A stretch of 42,091 bases of DNA from Candidatus Omnitrophota bacterium (GCA_903819565.1 CAIJDY010000102.1:1-42091); one strand, 5' to 3'; counted from the stretch's first letter, positions 1 through 11,000 are shown. A program made the numbers and translations. Notes: generated by a model not told the origin, from the sequence alone.

Positions 1-63
1 CAACTTCTTCTTGCGCTTGTGCTTGTACATCTTCTACTTGCGCTGATTACGAGCCCAAGGCAT
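1..63 (-). other. Partial small basic protein ORF, COX24/AURKAIP1-like, with an in-frame TAG; runs off the left edge
   Basis: Reverse complement reads GGAGGAAACA-ATG CCT TGG GCT CGT AAT CAG CGC AAG TAG AAG ATG TAC AAG CAC AAG CGC AAG AAG AAG TTG = MPWARNQRK*KMYKHKRKKKL. Strong Shine-Dalgarno; the KMxKHKxxKK pattern resembles short COX24-domain proteins. Confidence 0.45.
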
Positions 64-138
64 TGTTTCCTCCGGTTGTAGTTCGTAAGCGGAAAATGAA
101 AACCGCTTACAACTTAACGCTTACAGCTGCTATCCGTG

Positions 139-1011
139 TTACGGGATGACCTTATTCAGGGGGTATTCGATGATACCGTTCGCCCCGGCCTTTTTGAGCG
201 CGGGGATAAGTTCGCGGACGACCGCTTCGTCGATGATCGTTTCCACGTCGAGCCAGTTCTTGTCCGTCAGATTGGCGATTGTCGGCTTCTTCATGGCCGG
301 CAGCAGCGCCAGGACCTTGCGAAGGTTCTTCTTTTCCACGTTCATCTTCAGCCCCACCTTCTCCTGGGCCCGCATCGCGCCCTCGAGAAGCAGGATCAGA
401 TTGTCCATCTTGTGCTTTTTCCACGGATCCTGAACACTTTTTTTGTTCGCGATGAATTTCGGGATCGAAACGATCACGGTATCGATGATCTTGAGCTTGT
501 TGGCGCGAAGGCTGGATCCGGTCTCGGTGGCTTCCACAATAGCGTCCGCGAGACGAGGCGGCTTCGCTTCGGTCGCGCCCCAGGAAAATTCCACTTCCGC
601 GTTCACTTTGTTCTTCTTCAGATAGCGTTTCGTGACGCTCACGAGCTCCGTGACCACTTTCTTCCCCTGCAGATCCTTTACGCTCTTGAAAGGCGAGGAT
701 TCATGAACGGCCAGAACCCAGCGGACGGGGTTGGACGTGCGCTTGGAATACTGGAGCTCGGCGAGTTCGGCGACATCGGATTCATTCTCGACGACCCAGT
801 CATGTCCGGTAAGGCCGCAGTCCACGATGCCCTGTTCGACGTACCGGGACATTTCCTGCGGGCGGAACAGCACGACTTCGATCTCGGGATCATCAATGGA
901 AGGAATGTAGGAGCGGGAGCTGACATTGATCCGGAAGCCGGCCCGTTTGAAAAGATTATAGGTCGCTTCTTCGAGACTGCCTTTTGGTAACGCTATCTTG
1001 AGCTTATTCAC
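139..1011 (-). CDS. hisG: ATP phosphoribosyltransferase (HisG, long form with C-terminal regulatory domain)
   Basis: 290 aa; N-terminus LKIALPKGSLEE, DCGLTGHDWV, C-terminal domain ending in ANGIIEYPLNKVIP. Confidence 0.95.
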   Translation of the reverse strand: MNKLKIALPKGSLEEATYNLFKRAGFRINVSSRSYIPSIDDPEIEVVLFRPQEMSRYVEQGIVDCGLTGHDWVVENESDVAELAELQYSKRTSNPVRWVLAVHESSPFKSVKDLQGKKVVTELVSVTKRYLKKNKVNAEVEFSWGATEAKPPRLADAIVEATETGSSLRANKLKIIDTVIVSIPKFIANKKSVQDPWKKHKMDNLILLLEGAMRAQEKVGLKMNVEKKNLRKVLALLPAMKKPTIANLTDKNWLDVETIIDEAVVRELIPALKKAGANGIIEYPLNKVIP

Positions 1012-1129
1012 TGCGGCGAAATCTCCGATCCTTTTGGTTCTGGAATGAAAGTTGTCTACCCCCCCAGGACAAACAAGAGGCGGATTCTAACTTTTTGCCT
1101 TCCCGGTGTCAATGTTGGAGATAAGGCTC

Positions 1130-1633
1130 TTACTGCCCACCCTCGGAATGTCCGCTCGGATGATTTTTTTTGGGAAGAACCGTCCTCTGAACCCTGGAAA
1201 AAACAACAAGCACGACCAGCACCAGGAACGTCGTAAAAATGGCTTGTTTGTAAAGCCCCAGCCCACATGCGAGTCCGATCGCGCAGGCGGACCAGATCCC
1301 CGCCGCGGTGGTAAGTCCCCGGATACCTCCCTGCTGAGAACGGATGATCGCCCCGGCACCCAGAAAACCGATGCCGGTGACGGCCTGCGCTGCAATGCGT
1401 CCCGGATCCACGTTGGCCATGCCGTTGAAAAGCATGAACACATCCAGGGAAACGATCATCATCAGCGCGGAGCCAAGACAGACCAGCGAATAAGTCTTGA
1501 AGCCGGCCTCTTTCCCGTGGACCTCACGTTCAAGACCGATCGCGGCTCCGAGAAATGTTGCCACGAGAAGCCGGATCGCAAGATCCAGATCCATGTGCGT
1601 AAAGACGAACTGATTTATGAGCGTGTGGTACAT
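1130..1633 (-). CDS. MgtC/SapB family membrane protein
   Basis: LLVATFLGAAIGLEREVHGKEAGFKTYSLVCLGSALMM and GIGFLGAGAIIRSQQGGIRGLTTAAGIW are MgtC hallmarks. Confidence 0.92.
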   Translation of the reverse strand: MYHTLINQFVFTHMDLDLAIRLLVATFLGAAIGLEREVHGKEAGFKTYSLVCLGSALMMIVSLDVFMLFNGMANVDPGRIAAQAVTGIGFLGAGAIIRSQQGGIRGLTTAAGIWSACAIGLACGLGLYKQAIFTTFLVLVVLVVFSRVQRTVLPKKNHPSGHSEGGQ

Positions 1634-1682
1634 GGCTTTCTCCTATGAGTTCTTTGCTTTGGGCACTATTGTGCCCGCCTTT

Positions 1683-2699
1683 TCAAACAAGTGCAAGCCC
1701 TGGATCAGCGGTCATCTTGTAAGACGACCGGACGCCCCGCGCGTAAAGCTCGAGACCTCGCCGCGCGATCATGGCCGCGTTGTCCGTACTCAGTGAAAAC
1801 GGCGGGAACCGAACCTTGATGCCTTTCGCCGCGCCGTCCCGCGCCAACTTTTCGCGAAGGTAAGAATTCGCGCTCACGCCGCCACCCACGACGATATCCG
1901 AAACGCCTTTGAATTCGCAGGCATCGATCACTTTCTCCACCAGCCAGCCGATCACCGCATGCTGAAAGCTCGCCGCCATGTCCGCACGGGAAGGCGCCTC
2001 CGGGTTCGGCTGTCCGGTCCTGGGATCCCGCAGCTTGTAAAGGACCGCGGTCTTCACACCGCTGAAGCTAAAATCAAAACGCTTGTCCTGTTTCGGCCGG
2101 GTAAAATGAACGGCGCGCGGGTTCCCCCGCTTCGCGAGCTTGTCCAGGACCGGCCCACCCGGATAACCGAGCCCCATAAGCTTGGCGACTTTGTCATACG
2201 CCTCACCGACCGCGTCGTCGACGGTCTCGCCCAGCACGTGGATCTTTCCTTTTTCACAAAAGGTAAGAATCGTGTGCCCTCCGGAGACGAGCAGCCCGAC
2301 ATACAGCCGGGGTTCCACCTGGCCGAAAAGGCTCGCGACAAGATGGCCTTCCATATGATGAACACCCACGAACGGGATCTTGAGCTGGTAGGCGAGCGCC
2401 TTGGCAAAAGAAACCCCGACAAAAAGCGAGCCGATGAGGCCGGGTCCCCGCGTCACCGCGATCAGATCAAGGTCCGCCGCTTTGATCTTCGCTTCGCGCA
2501 GCGCCTCCTCGAAAACGCACTGGATCTGCTCCATGCAGTGCCGCGAGGCGATCTCGGGCACCACGCCGCCGAACTTTTTATGGCGGAAGAGACTTGAGGA
2601 AACGACATTGGAAAGGATCTCGTCCCTGCCCCGCAGGACCGCGCAGGAAGTTTCGTCGCAGGAGGTTTCAATGCCTAATACGTATCGCGGGCAGCGCAC
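1683..2699 (-). CDS. tsaD: tRNA N6-adenosine threonylcarbamoyltransferase TsaD
   Basis: YVLGIETSCDETSCAVL, HHMEGHL, SGGHT, VVGGGVSANSYLR. The track ORF starts at 2735, overlapping gatB; a GTG at 2699 just after the gatB stop is a plausible start. Confidence 0.93.
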   Translation of the reverse strand: MRCPRYVLGIETSCDETSCAVLRGRDEILSNVVSSSLFRHKKFGGVVPEIASRHCMEQIQCVFEEALREAKIKAADLDLIAVTRGPGLIGSLFVGVSFAKALAYQLKIPFVGVHHMEGHLVASLFGQVEPRLYVGLLVSGGHTILTFCEKGKIHVLGETVDDAVGEAYDKVAKLMGLGYPGGPVLDKLAKRGNPRAVHFTRPKQDKRFDFSFSGVKTAVLYKLRDPRTGQPNPEAPSRADMAASFQHAVIGWLVEKVIDACEFKGVSDIVVGGGVSANSYLREKLARDGAAKGIKVRFPPFSLSTDNAAMIARRGLELYARGVRSSYKMTADPGLALV

Positions 2700-2703
2700 A
2701 GCA

Positions 2704-4149
2704 CTAACTCGAGAGTTTTTTAAGAAGGATTTCATTGACCATTTTCGGATTCGCTTTTCCCTGAGTTTCTTTCATGACCGCGCCGACCAGCGCGCCGAGC
2801 GCCTTCTGCTTTCCAGCCCTGAAGTCGGCCACCGACGCGGGATTCGCGGCCATGGCTTTCTCGACGGCTCGCTCGATCAATCCGGTGTCTGCGACCTGGG
2901 CGAGGCCTTTTTCTTTAACGATCGCGTCCGCGGATTTTCCCGTCGCCGCCATGTCGATCAAAACGGCCTTGGCGGTCGTGCTATTGATCGTCTGACTTTC
3001 GGTCAAACGGATGAGCCCGGCCAAAGCGTCCGGTTTCACGAGGCAATCCCCGATCGCGCTGTTCTTTTCATTCAGGATGGCGAGCAGGTCGTTCAGGACC
3101 CATTTGCTTGCCGCTTTCGCGCCGGCGCCGGCGGAGACGCAGGCCTCAAAAAATTCCGCCGTGCCTTTTTCCTGCACGAGGACCGCCGCGTCGTAGGAAG
3201 AGATGCCGAAGTCGCGAACGAACCGTTTCGCGCGTTCCCGAGGCAATTCGGGAAGCGTTTTCCGGATCGCCGCGACGGTCTCTTTGGAAAGCGTGAACGG
3301 CACAAGGTCCGGCTCCGGGAAATAGCGGTAGTCGTGCGCCTCTTCCTTGGAACGCATCGAGAAGGTCACGCCTTTGGCATCGTTCCAAAGCCGCGTTTCC
3401 TGGACCACTTTTTCGCCGCTTTCGACCAATTCCGTCTGGCGGTCGATCTCATATTGAATCGCCTTGGCGACCATCTTGAAAGAATTCAGGTTCTTGATCT
3501 CGGCTTTGGTCCCGAACTTTTCCTGCCCCTCGGGCCGCACGGAAACGTTCGCGTCGCAACGCAGGCTCCCTTTTTCCATATCACAGTCGCTGATCTCGAT
3601 GCACTGAAGGATGGCCTTGAGCGCGGTGAGATAGTCGTAAGCTTCCTGCGGCGAGCGGAGGTCGGGTTCCGAAACGATCTCAAGGAGCGGGATGCCGCCG
3701 CGGTTATAATCCACGAGGCTTCCGTCCGGGATCCCTTCGTGCAAAAGTTTTCCGGCGTCTTCTTCCAGATGGGCGCGCGTGATGCCGATCGTTTTTTCGA
3801 CGAGCGCCCCGTCCGGCGCCTTGGTCTCGATGAGCAACTCGCCTTTCCCGTTCACCGGCATGTCGTATTGCGAGATCTGATACGCTTTCGGCAGATCGGG
3901 ATAAAAATAATTCTTCCGGTCGAATTTGAGCCGCTCCGCCACTTTGCAGTTAAGCGCAAGCCCCGCCCTGATCGCGAGCGCGAGCGCTGCTTCGTTCACC
4001 ACCGGCAACGATCCCGGCCAACCGAGGCACACGGGACACGTGTGCCTGTTCCCTTCCGCGCCAAACTCCGTCGAGCAGGCGCAGAACAGCTTCGATCGGG
4101 TTTTCAGCTGCACGTGGACTTCTAATCCGATAACGGGCTCGTATTTCAT
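2704..4149 (-). CDS. gatB: Asp-tRNA(Asn)/Glu-tRNA(Gln) amidotransferase subunit B
   Basis: YEPVIGLEVHVQLKTRSKLFC, NRGGIPLLEIVSEPD, DYRYFPEPDL; overlaps the gatA stop (ATGA); terminates with TAG. Confidence 0.97.
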   Translation of the reverse strand: MKYEPVIGLEVHVQLKTRSKLFCACSTEFGAEGNRHTCPVCLGWPGSLPVVNEAALALAIRAGLALNCKVAERLKFDRKNYFYPDLPKAYQISQYDMPVNGKGELLIETKAPDGALVEKTIGITRAHLEEDAGKLLHEGIPDGSLVDYNRGGIPLLEIVSEPDLRSPQEAYDYLTALKAILQCIEISDCDMEKGSLRCDANVSVRPEGQEKFGTKAEIKNLNSFKMVAKAIQYEIDRQTELVESGEKVVQETRLWNDAKGVTFSMRSKEEAHDYRYFPEPDLVPFTLSKETVAAIRKTLPELPRERAKRFVRDFGISSYDAAVLVQEKGTAEFFEACVSAGAGAKAASKWVLNDLLAILNEKNSAIGDCLVKPDALAGLIRLTESQTINSTTAKAVLIDMAATGKSADAIVKEKGLAQVADTGLIERAVEKAMAANPASVADFRAGKQKALGALVGAVMKETQGKANPKMVNEILLKKLSS

Positions 4150-5567
4150 AAAGTTGGTTTCTTCTTATAGATGCCGGTTTCCTGCTCGAACGCGTAGCCC
4201 GCGCGGAAAAGGGCCGCTTCCTCGAAGGGGCGCGCCATCAGCTGCATCCCGATCGGCAATCCGGAAGCCGTAAAGCCGCAAGGAACGGACATCGCGGGAA
4301 TTCCGGCATGGTTCGCGGGAATGGTGAAAATGTCGGACAGGTACATCGCGAGCGGGTCCGCGGTCTTTTCGCCGATCTTGAACGCCGGCGTCGGCGAGGT
4401 GGGCGAAAGGATCACGTCCACTTCCCGGAACGCCTTCTCAAAATCCTGTCGGATCAGCGTACGGACCTTTTGTCCTTTAAGGTAATAGGCCTCGTAATAA
4501 CCGGCCGAGAGCACGAACGTCCCGAGCAAAATGCGGCGTTTGGCTTCCTGTCCGAATCCCTGGTCGCGCGTTTCAAAATACATTTCGCGAAGTTCCTTGG
4601 CCGGCACGCGCAGCCCGTACTCCACGCCGTCAAAGCGACCGAGGTTCGAGCTCGCTTCCGCGACTGCCACGATGTAGTAGACAGCCACGGAATATTCGGT
4701 GTGCGGCAGGCTGATGGTCTGGACTGTCGCGCCTAATTTCTTATAAAGGTCGGCTGCCTGGCGCACGCTTTTTTCAACTTCCGGGTCGATCCCTTCGATG
4801 AAATATTCTTTCGGGAGGCCGATGCGCAGTCCCTTCACATCCCGCTTGAGCGCCTGCGTGAAATCGGGAACGCTCCGGGGCGCGGACGTGGAATCCTTCG
4901 GGTCGTGACCGCTGAGGATGTTCGTGAGGATCGCCGCGTCTTCGACGGTCTTGGTGATCGGTCCGATCTGATCAAAGCTCGAACCGAACGCGATGAGCCC
5001 GTAACGCGACACGCGGCCGTACGTGGGCTTCAGTCCCACGACGCCGCAAAGCGCCGCGGGCTGGCGGATCGAACCGCCGGTGTCCGACCCCAGCGCCGCG
5101 AGCGTCATGTCCGCCGCGACCGCCGCCGCCGAACCTCCGCTGGAGCCGCCCGGGACCCGCGCCAGGTCCCACGGGTGTTTGCAGGGACCGATCGCGGACG
5201 TTTCGCAGGAAGAACCGAACGCGAACTCATCCATATTGCACTGACCGAAAAGGGTCGCGCCGGCCGCTTTTAACTTTTCGATCACGGTCGCATCGTAAGG
5301 CGCGACATGCCCGGCCAGGATCCTGGACGCGCAGGTCACTTCCCTGCCGTCGATGCAGATATTGTCTTTAATGGAAACCGGAACGCCGCAAAGCGGCGCC
5401 TTGTTCACGGAGGCTTCGATCTTCGCGGGATCAAAGCGGAGGAACGCGTTGACCTTGGGATTCAGCGCCTGCGCCCTTTTGGAAAAAGCGTTCAGAAGGG
5501 ACTGCGCCCCGTCTTGTTTCGCGAGATCGGTCGCTTCTTTGAGTGTGAGCCGGCAGAGGTCCGTCAT
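4146..5567 (-). CDS. gatA: Asp-tRNA(Asn)/Glu-tRNA(Gln) amidotransferase subunit A
   Basis: Amidase signature GGSSGGSAAAVAADMTLAALGSDTGGSIRQPAALCGVVGLKPTYGRVSRYG. Confidence 0.97.
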   Translation of the reverse strand: MTDLCRLTLKEATDLAKQDGAQSLLNAFSKRAQALNPKVNAFLRFDPAKIEASVNKAPLCGVPVSIKDNICIDGREVTCASRILAGHVAPYDATVIEKLKAAGATLFGQCNMDEFAFGSSCETSAIGPCKHPWDLARVPGGSSGGSAAAVAADMTLAALGSDTGGSIRQPAALCGVVGLKPTYGRVSRYGLIAFGSSFDQIGPITKTVEDAAILTNILSGHDPKDSTSAPRSVPDFTQALKRDVKGLRIGLPKEYFIEGIDPEVEKSVRQAADLYKKLGATVQTISLPHTEYSVAVYYIVAVAEASSNLGRFDGVEYGLRVPAKELREMYFETRDQGFGQEAKRRILLGTFVLSAGYYEAYYLKGQKVRTLIRQDFEKAFREVDVILSPTSPTPAFKIGEKTADPLAMYLSDIFTIPANHAGIPAMSVPCGFTASGLPIGMQLMARPFEEAALFRAGYAFEQETGIYKKKPTL

Positions 5568-5572
5568 GGGGT

Positions 5573-5857
5573 TTAATCCCTCTGCACGATCTTGGGGACT
5601 TTAAAGAAATCCCCGTCCCGGTGAGGGGCATGCTCCAGGGCTTTCTCCGCCGCGTTCGAGGTCTTCACTTCGTCCGCGCGGAACACGTTCTCAAGGTTCA
5701 GGACGTGGCTCGTCGGCTCGACGCTGCCCGTATCCAGGGTGTTGAGCTTCTGGGCATAGTCGAGGATCGCGCCAAGGTCCTTCTCGAGCTTGGACTTTTC
5801 TCCGGGTTTCAAGTTGAGACGCGCGAGTTCCGCGACTTTATCGATCTGAAACTCCAT
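5573..5857 (-). CDS. gatC: Asp-tRNA(Asn)/Glu-tRNA(Gln) amidotransferase subunit C
   Basis: 94 aa; VAELARLNLKPGEK...DLGAILDYAQKLNTLDT...HVLNLENVFRADEV; directly upstream of gatA. Confidence 0.94.
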   Translation of the reverse strand: MEFQIDKVAELARLNLKPGEKSKLEKDLGAILDYAQKLNTLDTGSVEPTSHVLNLENVFRADEVKTSNAAEKALEHAPHRDGDFFKVPKIVQRD

Positions 5858-5972
5858 GAAATTCCTTTATGAATGGTGCCGGGTGCCGTTTGCGCCTCAG
5901 AAACTAGCACGGCCCCGAGGGGGTGTCAAATGGTCGCGAAAACGAAAGGGCAAGCCGGCCTCGCCCGCCGCC

Positions 5973-7796
5973 CTAAACTTCCGGAGCTGCGTCCGTCCGA
6001 TGAAGATAAAGTTTATAAAGCTCGTCGACAGGTTTTTTGTCGCGGGGATCCAGTTGCATGGCTTTCCTGAAAAGCTTTACGGCCTGGACCTTTTCTCCGC
6101 GGTCGTTCAATACCATCCCTAAATGCGTATACGCCGACGCGTAATCAGGGTCCAATTGAATGGCCTTATTGAAAAAGGCGACGGCCGTTGGACGGTCGCC
6201 TTTCCTCTGATAAACGAGTCCGAGATTATCGTACGCAGGCACATAAGAAGGCTCTATCGCGATCGCTTTTTTAAACGCCCCGGCCGCAGCGTCCCAGTTT
6301 CCCTGTTGGGCGTAAACGTTCCCCCGGTTGTTATAGGCGATATAGTATTCAGGATCCATTTCGATCGTTTTCTCGTAAAGCGCAAGCGCCCGGTCCAGTT
6401 TTCCCTCGCGGTGGTATCCCAGCGCCAGGTTAAAACATGCCGGCACGTAATGAGGGTCCAACCGGTAAGCCGTTTCAAAAAGCTCCAGCCCTTTCCCGCG
6501 TTCGCCGATCGTGCAGTAGTACTGACCCAAATTATTGTACCCTCGGGCTTTTTGCGGCGACTTCCGGATCACGTCTTCCCAAAAAACCACCTCGTTCCGC
6601 CAGACGCGATTGCGCGCACACGTCATTCCCGATAACACCGCCAGGAGGATCACGCCCGCCGCGACGCAGCAAGAAATCTTCCTGAGCAGAAAATAGATCC
6701 CGACGGACAGAAAGATCGCGCACCCCGCCAGAGGAAGGTACATGCGGTGTTCCGCGATAACGTCGTCGATCGGAAAAAAGCTGGATTCGACCGACAGCGT
6801 CAGAAAGAACCAGAAAATAGAAAACGCCGCGAGACGGTTCCTCCGCCACATCGCGAGAGCTGACGCGAACAGCCCCGCCAAAATCAGGAAACACGAAAAA
6901 GTCTTCGGCTCAAAAAAGGAGTGCGCAAGGGGATAAGCATAATCGGCGTTTTGGCCCGCCGGGAAAAAGAACAGCCGCAAGTAGGTGCCCAAGACGTTGA
7001 TTTCTGTCAGAAAATAATCCCCCCGGGAAAGCGCGTTCTTCTGGATCGGGAGGAACACATGCCGGACCATATCCGACTTCACTTCCGCGTGAACGAAAAA
7101 AGGAATGATGAAGAGGGTCGCTAAAAAAGGCACCCATCGCAAAAAGGCTTTCCTTTTCCCCTCGGGGAAACCGAAAAACAACGCTTCCGTGAGGATCAGG
7201 ACCGCCGGAAGCGTAAAAGAGATCTCCTTGCAGAACATGGCGGCAACGGTCATGCCCCACGCGATGCAATAATAAGACCTGTTCTGTTCAAGCCTGGCCT
7301 TCAGGTAAAGAACCACCGCTCCCAGATAAAAGAACGCCGCCATGGATGTGATGCGCTGCACGAGATAAGTAACCGCCTGGGTCTGAAGCGGATGACAAAG
7401 AAAAAGAAGCGCGCTAAAGCCCGCCAGATAAATGGCCGCGTTCGGAGGGTAAGTCCCGCGCAACTTCGGGGTTGCCAGAAGCCCGAGGACCAAAAGATAG
7501 ACCCAGAAAGAATTGAAAATATGAAGCGCGAGATTAAAAAGGTGGTAACCGAAAACGTTCGCCTTGCCCACAGAACAATTGACGGCAAAGGACAAATAAG
7601 GGAGAAACCTTGTTTTGGCGTTCGCGTCCCAGATCGCCCGGAGGTCCGGCAATTTACGGAGGGAAGCGTTCTGGATGATATTCGGGCCGTCGTCGAAGAG
7701 AAAGGGCACCTTCAGGGAATTTGAATAGAGGGCTATCCCCGCAAGAAAGAGAAGTCCTAAAAAAATCCAGTGGGCCTTTTTATTTTCCGCGTCCAT
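5973..7796 (-). CDS. Multi-pass membrane protein with C-terminal TPR repeats
   Basis: Hydrophobic N-terminal two thirds, then repeated TPR units (YNNLGQYYCTIGERGKGLELFETAYRLDPHY, AYNNRGNVYAQQGNWDAAAGAFKKAIAIEPSY, ...). Confidence 0.85.
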   Translation of the reverse strand: MDAENKKAHWIFLGLLFLAGIALYSNSLKVPFLFDDGPNIIQNASLRKLPDLRAIWDANAKTRFLPYLSFAVNCSVGKANVFGYHLFNLALHIFNSFWVYLLVLGLLATPKLRGTYPPNAAIYLAGFSALLFLCHPLQTQAVTYLVQRITSMAAFFYLGAVVLYLKARLEQNRSYYCIAWGMTVAAMFCKEISFTLPAVLILTEALFFGFPEGKRKAFLRWVPFLATLFIIPFFVHAEVKSDMVRHVFLPIQKNALSRGDYFLTEINVLGTYLRLFFFPAGQNADYAYPLAHSFFEPKTFSCFLILAGLFASALAMWRRNRLAAFSIFWFFLTLSVESSFFPIDDVIAEHRMYLPLAGCAIFLSVGIYFLLRKISCCVAAGVILLAVLSGMTCARNRVWRNEVVFWEDVIRKSPQKARGYNNLGQYYCTIGERGKGLELFETAYRLDPHYVPACFNLALGYHREGKLDRALALYEKTIEMDPEYYIAYNNRGNVYAQQGNWDAAAGAFKKAIAIEPSYVPAYDNLGLVYQRKGDRPTAVAFFNKAIQLDPDYASAYTHLGMVLNDRGEKVQAVKLFRKAMQLDPRDKKPVDELYKLYLHRTDAAPEV

Positions 7797-7853
7797 TGAT
7801 CCCTTTGGGATACCCGTGCGTTCAAAAAAAAGCGAACCCCTGATCTCCGGCCG

Positions 7854-8063
7854 TCACTTTGACGCCGGAGTACAACATCCCTTCACGCCGAACTTCTTAA
7901 GGATCCCCTCAGCAAGGCACCAGTTCGTGAAAGCCGACTGGATCAGGTTAAGACCGACGAGCGCGGTCCAGATCAGCCACCACTTGTTGACAAGCAAGGC
8001 AAGCGCCAGGCTGATCAGGATGAAAGACCCCGCGATCACGCGAATGCATTTTTCCATAGTCAT
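7854..8063 (-). CDS. DUF2892 (YgaP-like transmembrane domain) small protein
   Basis: 69 aa MTMEKCIRVIAGSFILISLALALLVNKWWLIWTALVGLNLIQSAFTNWCLAEGILKKFGVKGCCTPASK; ATGA overlap with the RND gene. Confidence 0.82.
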   Translation of the reverse strand: MTMEKCIRVIAGSFILISLALALLVNKWWLIWTALVGLNLIQSAFTNWCLAEGILKKFGVKGCCTPASK

Positions 8064-11000
8064 TGTTTTTCTCCTTTTTTTGCCATCATATAATAAAGAA
8101 CCGGAACGGCCGTACGGGAAAGGATCGTGGAAGCGATCTCTCCCGCCATCAACGCCACGGCCAGCCCCTGAAAGATCGGATCGAACAGGATCACGGAAGC
8201 CCCGACCACGACCGCGGCCGCCGTCAGGAGCATCGGCCGGAAACGTTTCGCCCCCGCGTCGATCACCGCTTCCTCGAGCGGCATGCCTTCCGTGCGCCTG
8301 AGCTCGATAAAATCGACCAAGATAATGGAATTGCGGACCACGATCCCCGCGCCCGCGATCATCCCGATCATGGACGTCGCCGTGAAGAAAACACCGCCTA
8401 GCCAGTGCGCCGGCAGGATCCCCACGAGCGTGAGCGGGATCGGCATCATAATGATCCACGGTGTCTTGAACGACTGGAACCATCCTACCACGAGCACATA
8501 GATGAGGAGGAGAACGAACGCGAAGGCGATCCCGAGATCGCGAAACACTTCGTAAGTGATCTGCCACTCCCCGTCCCATTTCAGGGTCCAACGATCCGTA
8601 TTGGCCGGTTGCCCGGTAAAGTTCTGGTCGAATGTCTTCTGTCCCTCGTGATTTTCGGGGACCGTCATTTTCGCGATCTCTTTTTTGAGTTTCAGGATCG
8701 CGTAGGCCGGACTTTCGAACTTGCCCGCCACGTCGGCGATCACATACGAGACCCGCATGAGGTTTTTGTGATAGATCGCGCGGTCTTTTGTGCCTTTTTC
8801 GATATCCACGAGTTCCCGCACGGGGATCGGGTTCCCGTACCGCGAAAGGAGCGTCATATTAAGAACGCTGTCGAGGGCGGCCCGCTTTTCCTTCGGGAGC
8901 CGCAGGAGGATCTCCACCGGTTCGTATTCTTCGGGAAGATGCGCTAAGTCCACCGTTTTTCCGCCCACCGCGGCGGTAATGGCTTCGGCGACCTGCGCAG
9001 CGGAAATTCCGTTCAGGGACGCTTTTTCGGTGTTCACACGCAGGCGCTCCAGCTTCTCCGAGGACTGCACATAAGTGTCGATGTCGGTCACGCCTTCGGC
9101 GCCGGCCAGAAGTTTTTCGATCCTCTCCGCGAGGCGGTTCTGCCCTTCCAGGGTCGGGCCGTAGATCTCCAGGACCAGCGTGGAAAGGACCGGCGGACCG
9201 GGCGGGACTTCCGCGATCTGAACGTGCCCGCCGTATTTCCTTATGATCTCGTGGATCCCGGAGCGCACCGCTTTCGCGATGGCATGGCTTTGCCGCTTGC
9301 GCTCGTGTTTCCCGGCAAGATTCACCTGGAGGTCCGCTTGAAACGGTTTGGAACGGAGAAAATAATGGCGCACAAGCCCGTTGAAGTTATACGGCGCCGC
9401 CACACCGGCATAAAGCTCAATATCGCGCACCTCGGGAACCGTGACAAGATAATTCGCGATCTCCGTCACGGCCTGTTTTGTTTTTTCGGCCGGCGTCCCT
9501 TCCGGCATATTAAGAATGACCTGAAACTCGTTCTTGTTGTCGAAAGGCAGCATCTTCATGCGCACAAGTTTGAGAGGGACCAGCATGATGACCGCCACCA
9601 GTAATCCGCCAAGGACCCACAGGAAAATCCGCCGTATTTTCGGATCGCGGATAAGCGGGTTCATGTACGCGCGATAAAGCCGCGTGAGGAAATCCTCTTT
9701 TTCGCCTTCGTGATGAACCTTCAGCTTCCCTTGGGCGAACGCGCGTCCGAGGATCTGGTAGGCAGCCCACGGCGTGGCCACGAACGCCACGAACATCGAG
9801 AACATCATCGCCGCACTCGCGCCGATCGGGATCGGCCGCATATACGGCCCCATCAGCCCGCGTACGAACGCCATCGGAAGGATCGCCGCGATCACGGTCA
9901 GCGTCGCCAGGATCAGCGGGCTGCGAACCTCGTTCACCGCTTCGATCGTGATCTCGAGGACGGATTTCCCCTTGTTGTCCGGGAGCCGCAGATGGCGGAC
10001 GATATTCTCCACGTCCACGATCGGGTCGTCGACCAGGATGCCGATCGAGAAGATCAGCGCGAAAAGCGTAATGCGGTTGAGCGTGAATCCGAGAAAATAA
10101 AAGGTCGCGAGCGTCAGGGCGAGCGTCATCGGGATCGCGATCGCCACCACGCCGGCTTCGCGGCGGCCGAGCGCCCACGCGATGAGCAGGCTCACGCCGA
10201 ACACGGCGATCGCCATATGGAACAAGAGTTCGTTGGATTTTTCCTTGGCTGTTTCACCGTAATCACGCGTCACGGTCATGACCACGTCCTTGGGCAACGT
10301 CGCCTCGGGAAGTTCCTTGATCGCGTGCAGGATCACTTCTGAAAGATGGGAGGCGTTCGCGCCCTTGCGTTTCGAGATCGAAAGTGTCACCGCCTCGAAC
10401 GGCCCTTTTTCTTTGGTTTTCGAAGCGGGTCCGAAAAAAATCTCCGTCGCGCGTTCCTCTTCATCCGGACCGTCCACGATCTTCGCGACATCCTTCAGCG
10501 TCACGACGCTTCCCGCGCTCACGCCGACCACGAGGTTCCCGAGGTCCTCCGCGGAACGGAAAAAGGAATTGGCTTCCACGAATTCCAGCGCCGGCACGCT
10601 TTCCAGGTGTCCGGCACTTTGCTTCACGTTTGCGGAACGGATGATCTGGGCGATCTCCGACGAGTTCAGAAGCCGCGCTTTCAGTTTTTCTTCATCGAAA
10701 AGAACCCGGAACTGACGCTTCCGGCCGCCCGTGATCTGGGTTTGCGAAACATCGGGAATGGCGTTCACGATATTCTGGAGGCCGGCCACGGTTTTGCGCA
10801 AAGCAACGGGATTTTGCAGGTTGCTATGGAAAGTCAGCGTCATGATCGGCACGTCATCGATGGAGCGCACTTTGATGAGCGGCGGCGTCCCGCCCGACGG
10901 CATGAAATCCAGGTTCGAAGAGACTTTCGCGTAAAGCAGCGTCAGGCTCTTTTCAACGTTCTCGCCCACCTTGAACCGCACGATGAAAAGCGCGCCTTCG

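Noticed and set aside
1-63. Genome-wide TAG reassignment
   Set aside because: Several clear genes in the window (gatB, amrS, a PilW-like gene) end naturally at TAG.
2401-4125. 574-aa plus-strand ORF
   Set aside because: Antisense shadow of gatB/tsaD in GC-rich DNA; Arg/Asp/His-rich translation with no recognisable domain, while the minus strand encodes clear GatB.
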